Source: Rugosimonospora acidiphila (lineage in GTDB: Bacteria; Actinomycetota; Actinomycetes; Mycobacteriales; Micromonosporaceae). From it: a DNA stretch of 64,000 nucleotides. The stretch lies in contig NZ_BAABJQ010000021.1 in NCBI RefSeq assembly GCF_039543385.1, positions 112,495 through 176,494 on the forward strand, given 5' to 3'. A program made the translations under genes and the position numbers. Of this stretch, positions 9,005 through 16,514 are shown in pieces (the stretch's first letter is position 1; each line of letters opens with the position of its first letter). A model generated the notes under the pieces. It was not told the DNA's origin and did not search any database. It worked only from the letters and a program-made list of their open reading frames with translations.

Positions 9005-11737
9005 TCAGCGCGTCAGGTGCGCGTCGCCATAGACGGTCTGGGTGAATTCCTTACCGCTCATGGTGAGGTTGAGCATCACGTCGATTTCCCAGGTGCCCGG
9101 CACCGGATCGGTCGTGGCGAGTTGCGCGGTGGCGACCGGCTGACCGTCGACCGTCTTCGGCGTGGTGTCGGTGGTGACCACCGCGCCGCTGGGATCGATC
9201 AGGTAGAACGTGTACTTGTTGTCCGGGCTGGCATCGGCGGTGTGGAAGTCGATGTCAAGCGCCGACGTGCCGGCCGGTACCACCAGGTCGTAGGTGCTGA
9301 CCTGGCCCACGGCGCGGCCCACCGCCGAGGTGATCAGCGTGTTGAACGCGCCGCCGCTGGATGGAATCAGAGTGCGGCGGGCCACCGGCAGCGAGGCAAC
9401 CGCACCGTTGGTGGCCGTGAACTGCACCGACTCGGGGTGGTCGCCGGGGGCCTTCGGCATGAACACGTGCAGCGGAACCGTGGCGCTCGAGTGCGCCCCG
9501 ATCAGCGTCGGCAGCAGCGTCGCGGGGGAGTAGCTCCAGTTCTGGCCGGAGATCCGGAACGACATGGGCCCGGTGTAGCTGCCCGGCACCGCCGGTGCCA
9601 CCGCCAGGTCGACGTCCTTGCCCGACCACAGGACCTTCGCCGTCCAGGTGCCCGGCTGCGGCTTGGTCACCTCGGCGTGCTGGTCGTTGGAGACCGAGCC
9701 GATGGCGCCGTTGCGCCCGGCCGACCCGTCGTCGTACGAGAGCTGCTCGAGGCGCCCCTGGGGGTCGAACAGGGCGAAGCAGATGATGTTGCCGTTGGTG
9801 GGGTCGGGCCAGATCATGTCCGCGTCGAGCCGGTCCAGACCGGCCGGGACCTTGAACTGGATGGGCGCCGCCGCCTGAGCCCCCTCGGCCGGCACCGGCA
9901 GGGCCGGGTCCGGGGCGCTGATGTTCTCGGTGACCGTGCGCCCGATCTGCTTCGGTGCGCCGAGTTCGCGGTAGACGCCGCCGACCAGGGCCGGGGTGCT
10001 GCCGGTGTTGTAGAGCCGCACCGAGGTGTTGTTGAGCTTCCCGCCGTTGCCGGTGAGGTCCAGCTGCGAGGTGCCGGAGACCAGGCTGGCACCGCCCGCC
10101 GGGGTGGGGTGCCCGCTGCCCTTGGTCGCGCCCGGCATCACCTGCGCCGCCTTGACGGCCGCGTAGATGTTCAGCAGGCCCGAGCCCTGCTGGTCGGCCG
10201 GGGCGCCGAGGTCGGTGGCGGTGCCGGTGAGGATCTGCTTGATCTGCGCCGGGGTGGGGCTCGCGCCGGCGTGGGTCTCCCGGTACGCCTGGATCACGTC
10301 GGCGGCCGCGCCGGCGATCAGCGGTGCCGATTCGCTGGTGCCACGCATCGACTCGGTCGGGTACCCGGCGGGGCAGGACACGGAGCAGTCCGCCTCACCG
10401 AAGTAGCCCGGTGCCACCAGGTCGACCATCTTGTTGGTCGGCGCCGTACCGCCGGAGGAGATGGCGGCGATGTTGTTGCTCACGTAGCTGGAGTACCCGT
10501 GCGCCATGGCCACCAGGCGGAAGTTGTCCACCGCGCCCGCGGCGATGACGTTCGGGTCGGCCGAGATGGGGTTCATCGTGCCGGAGCTACCGCTGTCACC
10601 GGAGGAGACCACCACCGTGACGCCCGCGGCGACGGCGGCGTCGTTGGCGACGTGCGCGACGGTCGGGACGCGTGCCTCCGCCCCGCCGTAGGACTCGGAG
10701 ATGACGTCCGCGTGCTGCGAGATGACCGAGTTGTCGATGTTGGCGACGATCTGCGATTCGGCCAGCAGCAGGTTGGAGCTCGGCGGGGTGTCGATCTGCG
10801 AGGCGTCCACAAGGGAGGCATCCGGGGCGTCGCCCTTGATGGTGAAGGTGCAGTTGGCCGGTACGTTCGAGTTCGGCAGCGCCCCCGCGTAGCTGAACAC
10901 GACGTTGCCCTGCGCGGCCACCGAGGAGGCGTCGCCGTAGGCCTCGTCGTTGCTGGCGTCGACGGTGTAGTCCGGCGCGTTGATGACCACGTGCGAGCCG
11001 TCGGCCCGCTGGAAGTCGGGGTTGCCGGCCAGCTTGTTCATCCCGTTGATGGCGACCACGACGCCCTTGCCCGTGGCGATGGAGTTGGCCATCTCCGCCG
11101 AGTGCGGGTTGCCGGTCGAGGCGTGGATGTCGGCCATCGCCTCGGGTTCTTGTGCCGGCTTGCCCGGCTCACCGGGGATGGTAGGGCAGGCCGCGGGTGT
11201 CGGCTTCTTCACCGACGCCGCCGAGGGTTGTGCGGCGGCCTGCGGCGCCGACTGGTCAGCCAGTGGGGTAGTGGCGTCCGGGACGATCTGCGAGACCGCC
11301 GGGTCGTCGCGCAGTCGCCCCACCTCGTCGGCGGAGAGGTGCGCGGCGATCGCGTTGACGCTGACCAGTTGGCTGATGTCGGTGCCGCCGTGGGAGCGGA
11401 TGTCGGCCACCAGCGGGGCCTGGTCGCGCAGCGCCGCGGCACGGCGCTCGGTGCCTTGGGTGCGCAGGTTCAGGTCGGAGTGCTGGTCTTTCAACACCAC
11501 GATGACCGCTCCGCCCGATGCGGCGGAGTCGTAGACCGGCGCGGCCGCCGCGTCTGGCGCGGCCGAGGCGGGCGAGGCCACCCCGGCCGCGACGGCGGCG
11601 ACGGCCGTGACCAGGCTGAGCGGGCCGGCCGCCGCGATGGCGCCCAACCGCCGGAAACGGCCCGCCGCGCCGCGGTCTGTGCCGCCGGCGCCCGAGGAAC
11701 GAGAGAATGAGAGGAGTGGAAGAGACCCAGGTCTCAC
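9005..11737 (-). CDS. Secreted subtilisin/sedolisin-fold serine peptidase with unusual active site
   Basis: 910 residues, GTG start at 11737, signal sequence about 34-60, then a propeptide-like region (AVIVVLKDQ...SADEVGRLRDDPAVSQIVPD). The nucleophile motif RGTSESAPLIAG (Ser468) is clear. However, the canonical S8 aspartate position reads VVVAINGMN (Asn231) and no HGTxVAG histidine motif exists; the region reads DEAYGDASSVAAQG. Glu265 and Asp269 have the E-x-x-x-D spacing of sedolisins (S53), and VVSSGDSG (Asp381) matches the sedolisin oxyanion Asp. It is therefore probably an active clan-SB enzyme with a Ser-Glu-Asp-like site rather than a dead subtilisin. About 350 C-terminal residues form beta-rich domains. 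Confidence 0.78.
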   Translation of the reverse strand: MRPGSLPLLSFSRSSGAGGTDRGAAGRFRRLGAIAAAGPLSLVTAVAAVAAGVASPASAAPDAAAAPVYDSAASGGAVIVVLKDQHSDLNLRTQGTERRAAALRDQAPLVADIRSHGGTDISQLVSVNAIAAHLSADEVGRLRDDPAVSQIVPDATTPLADQSAPQAAAQPSAASVKKPTPAACPTIPGEPGKPAQEPEAMADIHASTGNPHSAEMANSIATGKGVVVAINGMNKLAGNPDFQRADGSHVVINAPDYTVDASNDEAYGDASSVAAQGNVVFSYAGALPNSNVPANCTFTIKGDAPDASLVDASQIDTPPSSNLLLAESQIVANIDNSVISQHADVISESYGGAEARVPTVAHVANDAAVAAGVTVVVSSGDSGSSGTMNPISADPNVIAAGAVDNFRLVAMAHGYSSYVSNNIAAISSGGTAPTNKMVDLVAPGYFGEADCSVSCPAGYPTESMRGTSESAPLIAGAAADVIQAYRETHAGASPTPAQIKQILTGTATDLGAPADQQGSGLLNIYAAVKAAQVMPGATKGSGHPTPAGGASLVSGTSQLDLTGNGGKLNNTSVRLYNTGSTPALVGGVYRELGAPKQIGRTVTENISAPDPALPVPAEGAQAAAPIQFKVPAGLDRLDADMIWPDPTNGNIICFALFDPQGRLEQLSYDDGSAGRNGAIGSVSNDQHAEVTKPQPGTWTAKVLWSGKDVDLAVAPAVPGSYTGPMSFRISGQNWSYSPATLLPTLIGAHSSATVPLHVFMPKAPGDHPESVQFTATNGAVASLPVARRTLIPSSGGAFNTLITSAVGRAVGQVSTYDLVVPAGTSALDIDFHTADASPDNKYTFYLIDPSGAVVTTDTTPKTVDGQPVATAQLATTDPVPGTWEIDVMLNLTMSGKEFTQTVYGDAHLTR

Positions 11738-12207
11738 GCGTCGACCTTTCTATCGTCGGTCGTCGCATTCAGAATCGACCGATCGACATTTAGGAATCAC
11801 CAGGGCTGCACGATGATCGTGCCTAGGTTTGCCCCCGGTGTCAACGGGCACGCGTCGGATCCGCTCGGCCCGGCGGACGCGGCTACGGCATGAATTCCTT
11901 GCGTGACAAGGGTTCTGGCCAGGCAAGCGGTGCCAGTGGCGGACACTCACGTCTGTCCACATAGGAGCATGGTCGTGCGGTGGCTCGCCATCGACGGCGG
12001 TGACGGCCACGCGAAACGCTATCGCCTATAGGAGCGACCCCGGTGATCCTAAAGCCATCTCGGGCGCCGTGGCTTTCTACACCTGTCGAGTGCCGACCGC
12101 TGGTAAGACGAACGCCTGACACTTGCGGATCTCATTGACTCATGATTACATCGACCTTTGTAGCCTATTCCGGGTGCGGCGGCGGCAGTCTTCGTAGACT
12201 CGAACCC
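11738..12207. other. Gene-free divergent intergenic region
   Basis: This lies between the minus-strand peptidase start and the plus-strand MOSC start. No open frame has a recognisable product. It has a lower GC content than its neighbours (for example around 11805-11830 and 12140-12170), as expected for divergent promoters. I cannot assign individual promoter elements. Confidence 0.5.
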
Positions 12208-12681
12208 GTGCCCGACATCGTCGAATTGCTGGCCTCGCCCGTGCATCGCTACGAGGGCCGGCCCGCCGACGGTCCGGCACCGGCCCCGCCCGGCGAACTG
12301 GTCGAGCGGATCCAGATCCGGGAGGGGCTCGGCATCGTCGGCGACCGGTACTTCGGCAAGCCCGCCCACCGTGATGCCAGCGTCACGGTGATCGCGCGGG
12401 AGTCGCTACCGCCGGGCGCGGGTCTGCTTCAGGTCAGGCGCAACATTCTCGTCTCCGGCATCCCCGTCGACGAACTCGTGGGCCGGGTGTTGGCGCTGGA
12501 CTCGGGCGACGGTCCGGTGCGGCTGCGGGTCGGTCGGCGGGCGAACCCGTGCGCCTGGATGGACGCGGCCATCGGCCCGGGGGCCTGGCGCGCGCTGCGC
12601 GGCAAGGGCGGCGTGCGGTGCCGACCGCTGAACGACGGCACGCTGCGGGTCGGCCCGGTTGACGTGACGATCGGCGACTGA
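12208..12681 (+). CDS. MOSC domain-like protein
   Basis: 157 residues from GTG 12208; an ATG at 12142 in the same frame would add 22 residues but gives an atypical Cys/Gly/Ser-rich start. The body fits a MOSC beta-barrel: VRRNILVSGIPVDELVGRVL, the cysteine motif ANPCAWMD (Cys115), then a Gly-rich strand LRGKGGVRCRPLNDGTLRVG and a VGPVDV end. MOSC domains of molybdenum cofactor sulfurases and YiiM/YuaD proteins bind sulfur or reduced substrates through the conserved Cys. No cofactor gene is adjacent and the substrate is unknown. Confidence 0.7.
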   Translation: MPDIVELLASPVHRYEGRPADGPAPAPPGELVERIQIREGLGIVGDRYFGKPAHRDASVTVIARESLPPGAGLLQVRRNILVSGIPVDELVGRVLALDSGDGPVRLRVGRRANPCAWMDAAIGPGAWRALRGKGGVRCRPLNDGTLRVGPVDVTIGD

Positions 12682-12707
12682 GGCAGCGGTGAAGCGGGGT
12701 GCGAGGG

Positions 12708-12725
12708 CCCCGGCCCGTGCCGGGG
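12708..12725 (+). terminator. Weak hairpin after the MOSC gene
   Basis: CCCCGGC (12708-12714) and GCCGGGG (12719-12725) pair around a CCGT loop, inside a larger imperfect palindrome (GCGAGGG about 12701, CCCTCGC about 12738). It lies 27 bp after the stop. Confidence 0.45.
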
Positions 12726-12807
12726 TGCGGCCAGAGCCCTCGCGAGGTTCCGGTTCGTCAGCCGGCCAGTTGACCGAACCACGCGCGGATCAGCGGCAGC
12801 GACGCCA

Positions 12808-13360
12808 TTGCCGTACCCGCGTGGTCGACCTGGCCCAGGTCCTCGATCTGGGCCAGGTCCTCGATCTGGGCGTGACCGCCCTCAGGCCAACGGGCCCGCC
12901 ACCTCCGCCATGCTCGCCCGCGAGTTGGGGCTGAACACCGGCGCCACCAGCTACCACCTCCGTGAACTGGCGCAGCACGGCTTCCGTGGCGGAGGTGCCG
13001 GAGCAGGGGCACGGTCGCGAACGGTGGTGGCGTGCCGTCGAGATGGACCTGCGGTTCGCCCCGGCCAGCCAACAGTCGGACGAGATGAGAGCGGTCCTCG
13101 ACGAGATGAACCGCCTCACCCTCGCCGCCGACCTGGAACTGTTCGCCCGGTTCCAGTTGGAGCGCGACGACCTGGGGCCGTGGGTGGACGCGATGCGCTT
13201 CTCGCGCGGATCGATCGATGTCACGGCGGCGGACTTCGACGCGTTCTTCGAGGACTACATCGCGCTCCTCAACCGGTATGCCCAGCCGGCACGGGACAAC
13301 AAGGCCGAAACGCGCCCCATCGCCGTACGCCTGCTCACCTTCCCGGCGCCGCGTTCGTGA
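12808..13360 (+). pseudogene. Degenerate ArsR-type winged-helix regulator
   Basis: The recognition region ANGPATSAMLARELGLNTG ATSYHLRELAQHGF is typical of ArsR/HTH_20 regulators but is read in one frame (about 12880-12984). The rest (VAEVPEQGHGRERWWRAVE through to ...AVRLLTFPAPRS, stop 13358-13360) is read in the next frame. A single extra C after the TTC of HGF (about 12984) explains the switch. The normal N-terminal helix before ANGPATS is not recognisable; instead an 18-bp direct repeat (12830-12847 and 12848-12865) occupies that place. The gene therefore appears doubly damaged. A sequencing error could account for the 1-nt shift but not for the missing N-terminus. Confidence 0.65.
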
Positions 13361-13393
13361 GGACCTCGGCCGCCCGAGCCCGAAGGCGGTCGG

Positions 13394-15358
13394 TCAGCGG
13401 TTGTCGGCGGTCACCAGTAGCCTGATCTGGGCATCCACCCAGGCGTCGACCAGCCGATCCTCGCTGTCGCAGGCCCCGGCGAGGTGCTCCAGCGCGCGCC
13501 CGCAGTGCCCCAGGCCGATCGTTGTCAGCGTGGCGGCGCAACCGCGGAGCCGGTCGGCGTAGGTCGGTGGCAGGTAGCGACCGCCGCGATGGGCCAACTC
13601 GGCGAGCAGGCCCAGGGCGTCGTCGAGCGCCAGACCCAGATCGTCGTCGGCGGCGGCCCCACCGGCGCCGTCGGTCTGGAAGGTGCCGGTCCCGGTCGCC
13701 AGGTCGGGTACTACCACGTCCTGGCCGCGAACCACCGCGAGCGGGGCGAGCACGAGCCCGCCGCGGCCCCGGCGCACCACACCGGAGACGTAGCGCGCGT
13801 CCGGCAGGGCGTCGGCCAGGGCGTCCAGGGCGCCCGGGCTCGCCGACGAGTAGACGGACGAGACCGTGGCGGTGCCGCCCGCGGTATCGGCGACCACCGC
13901 GTCGAGGCGCTGGTCGCCGGGCGAATACCGTAGGGACAGCAGCCGCGCCACCGGAAGGACCCGCACGGACTCCGCGTCGACGCGGGGGCGGATCAGGCGG
14001 GGTGGCAGGCGATCGAGCTCGGTGGAGAGGGTGGCCAGGTCCTTGGCCAGGATGCCGGGCGGCAGCTCGTCCCAGTCCCCCCGCGAGGGCAGGACGCTGT
14101 TGCCGGACAGGCGCCCGGCCGGGAGGCGTACCCGGCGGCTGGCGGTGCGTACGGCGGACTCGGTCACCACGTGCCCCGCGGCCAACGCCGCGATGGTGGC
14201 TCCGGCGACCCGGCGGGCGGCCGGGGCCAGCGTGGGCTCGCCCTCGGCGACCGTCCACCGGTGGCGCAGCACGAGCACGGTCGCGGTGGCCGGGTCGGCG
14301 AGGAAGACGTCGGCGGTGCGCTCCGGACCCGCCAGGCCGACCCGGCAGCCGAGGCCGGTCAGCCGCACGGTGCGCAGCGGAGTCTCCGATGGCTCGTCGG
14401 TGCCGAGCACACCCGAGCTGGCCGCCCCGCCGGCCGTGGCCCGGTGCCTGGCATGGACCTCGGCGAGCAGTTCGGCGAACTGCTCGGCGCGGTAGCGGGC
14501 GCTGCGCCCCGCGTACGCCGAGAGCTGATCGGCGAGGTCGTCGACGGCCAGCAGCGGCCACCGCAGCCGTGCGGCGTCGAGCGCACGGGCCCGCGCGGCG
14601 ACGGCCGGCAGCAGGCCGGTGGCGTGCACCGCGCCCTCCAGCAGCAGCTCGTTCGCCAGGTCGGCCGCGGCCGCCAGCGCGGTCGGCGGCGCCTGCGCCG
14701 CGGTGCTGATCTCGACGCGTACCCGCTGGGCGGACGGGTCCCTGGCGTCGGCCGCGCGGAACGCCCAGACCGCCAGCACGACCGCCGCCTCGGTGGCCCC
14801 GCGAGCCGCGTCGCTGTGGATGTAGCCGAGATCGTGGGGGACCAGGAACCGGATGGTGCAGGAGGGAAGGTCGACGCGGGGGGCGGGGTCGGCGGCCGTG
14901 GGGCGGTGGACCGTGGCGACGTAGCCGGCGCGGGCGGTGCGCCGGGCGGCCGCGAGAGCCCGGGGACCGACGGTGGCCTCGAGCTGGGCGTCGGTGAAGT
15001 CCCCCGGCGACCACGCGACCGGGCCGCCGACCTCGGGGGCGCCCGCGGTGGCCTGCGCGGTGGCTTGCGCGGTGGCCTGCGCGGTGGCTTGCGCGGTGGC
15101 CTGGTACGCCAGCACCAGCGCGACGGCGTGCCGGCAGTGCCCCACCGCGTCGCAGCCGCAGTCGGCGGCCTCGAAGCCGCCGGGCGGCAGGCTGGTGCGC
15201 ACCCCGTCGGAGAACTCGGCCCGGACCGTGCCGTCGGCGTCGGTGACGATCGCGGGTACGTCCCCGGCGTCGATGCCCTTCGCGGCCCGCTTGACCAGAC
15301 CCCGGTTGGTCAGCGCCGCCAGCGCGTCGGTGGTCAGCGCCATCAGGTCGGCTCTCAT
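13394..15358 (-). CDS. SWIM zinc-finger protein (YehQ-like), last gene of the yeh-like operon
   Basis: 654 residues, ATG start at 15358, 13 bp after the VWA stop. A SWIM zinc-binding motif is visible near the N-terminus: Cys67-x-Cys69...Cys75-x-His77 (ADCGCDAVGHCRHA). Directly after it a four-residue repeat (ATAQ, about residues 87-104) is encoded by a 12-bp minisatellite. The remaining 550 residues have no motif I recognise. SWIM fingers bind DNA or protein. In E. coli the cognate gene yehQ closes the same gene order. The molecular role of the whole system is unknown. Confidence 0.8.
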   Translation of the reverse strand: MRADLMALTTDALAALTNRGLVKRAAKGIDAGDVPAIVTDADGTVRAEFSDGVRTSLPPGGFEAADCGCDAVGHCRHAVALVLAYQATAQATAQATAQATAQATAGAPEVGGPVAWSPGDFTDAQLEATVGPRALAAARRTARAGYVATVHRPTAADPAPRVDLPSCTIRFLVPHDLGYIHSDAARGATEAAVVLAVWAFRAADARDPSAQRVRVEISTAAQAPPTALAAAADLANELLLEGAVHATGLLPAVAARARALDAARLRWPLLAVDDLADQLSAYAGRSARYRAEQFAELLAEVHARHRATAGGAASSGVLGTDEPSETPLRTVRLTGLGCRVGLAGPERTADVFLADPATATVLVLRHRWTVAEGEPTLAPAARRVAGATIAALAAGHVVTESAVRTASRRVRLPAGRLSGNSVLPSRGDWDELPPGILAKDLATLSTELDRLPPRLIRPRVDAESVRVLPVARLLSLRYSPGDQRLDAVVADTAGGTATVSSVYSSASPGALDALADALPDARYVSGVVRRGRGGLVLAPLAVVRGQDVVVPDLATGTGTFQTDGAGGAAADDDLGLALDDALGLLAELAHRGGRYLPPTYADRLRGCAATLTTIGLGHCGRALEHLAGACDSEDRLVDAWVDAQIRLLVTADNR

Positions 15359-15371
15359 CGGCTCACTGTCC

Positions 15372-16514
15372 TCATCGGCTCACCGTCTCGGCGATGAACT
15401 CGGCCAGGTGCGCGGGGGTCATGGCGCCCACGTGCGCGCCCACGTCGGCCAGCAACTGGGCGGTCTGCCGGTCGTACGACGGGTTCGCCTCCTCGTCGAG
15501 CGCCGCGAGCCCGAGCACGTGGCTGCCCTGCTCGACCAGCCGCCGTACCGCGTGCACGAGCGCCGACGGGCTGGCCCCCTCGTAGAAGTCGGTGACGACC
15601 GCGACGATCGTCCGGCGTGGGTTGTCGATGAGGCTCGCGCCGTAGGTCACCGCGCGGGCGATGTCGGTGCCGCCGCCGAGCTGCACCTTGAGCAGAAGCT
15701 CCACCGGGTCGTCAACGTCGGAGGTCAGGTCGACGACGTCGGTGTCGAACGCGACCAGGTGGGTGCGGATCCCGGGCAGGCCCCACAGGCAGGCTGCGGT
15801 GACGGCGGAGTGGATGACCGAACTCACCATGGAGCCGGACTGGTCGACGAGCAGGATGAACTGCCACGGCTGCAGCTGCCGGCGGGTGCGGCCGAAGAAG
15901 TACGCCTCCTCGATCAGCAGCCGGCGCTGTTCGGGCTGGTAGTGGCCGAGGTTGGCCCGGATGGTGCGGCGCACGTCGAAGTTGCGGGCCTGCCGGAACC
16001 GGCTGGGCCGCCGGGACCGGGTCCCGGTGAAAGACTGCCGGACGGTGACCTCCAACCGGTCCATCAACTCCCGCACCACCGCGGCCACTATCCGCCGCGC
16101 CAGCGCGAGCACCTCCGGGTTCATCAGGTGTTTCGTGCGCAGTACGGCCCCCAGCAGGGTGGGGTTGGGCTCGATCCGGCCGAGCACGTCCGGGTCGGTC
16201 AGCACGTCCGGGATGTTGTACCGCTCGACGGCGTCCCGTTCCAGCCGCTCGATCGTCTCCTTCGGGAACAGCTTCGTGATCTGGTTAAGCCAGTCCACCG
16301 TGGTGAGCTGGGACGGCCCGTCGCCGCCGGTCCGGGTGCGCACGTCGCGGCGAGCCAGGTCCTCGTCGCGGCCGTAGAGCCAGTCGAGGGCCGAGTCGCG
16401 GCCCGCCGCGTCCTGGCGGAGCGCGTGACCGTTGCGGCAGGCGTCGCCCGCCTCACCCAGGATGAGGCGCCAGCGCTCCAGGTTCGGGTCGAGCGGTTCC
16501 GGCGGTGTGGTCAC
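15372..16514 (-). CDS. VWA domain protein (YehP-like)
   Basis: 380 residues, GTG start at 16514 overlapping the upstream stop in a GTGA tetranucleotide. The first 215 residues are helical with no catalytic motif. The C-terminal von Willebrand A domain has a perfect MIDAS motif DQSGSM (224-229) and a GGGTDIARA loop, so it should bind a divalent metal and a partner protein. MoxR-type AAA+ ATPases usually work with VWA proteins in metal insertion or complex remodelling, and such an ATPase is encoded two genes upstream in the same operon. Confidence 0.87.
   Translation of the reverse strand: MTTPPEPLDPNLERWRLILGEAGDACRNGHALRQDAAGRDSALDWLYGRDEDLARRDVRTRTGGDGPSQLTTVDWLNQITKLFPKETIERLERDAVERYNIPDVLTDPDVLGRIEPNPTLLGAVLRTKHLMNPEVLALARRIVAAVVRELMDRLEVTVRQSFTGTRSRRPSRFRQARNFDVRRTIRANLGHYQPEQRRLLIEEAYFFGRTRRQLQPWQFILLVDQSGSMVSSVIHSAVTAACLWGLPGIRTHLVAFDTDVVDLTSDVDDPVELLLKVQLGGGTDIARAVTYGASLIDNPRRTIVAVVTDFYEGASPSALVHAVRRLVEQGSHVLGLAALDEEANPSYDRQTAQLLADVGAHVGAMTPAHLAEFIAETVSR

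Noticed and set aside
5751..11710. Very long plus-strand open frames antisense to the M14 and S8/S53-like genes
   Set aside because: Their translations are Arg/Val/Gly-rich without domains or ribosome sites; they arise from the high GC bias of the sense genes, which have clear motifs.
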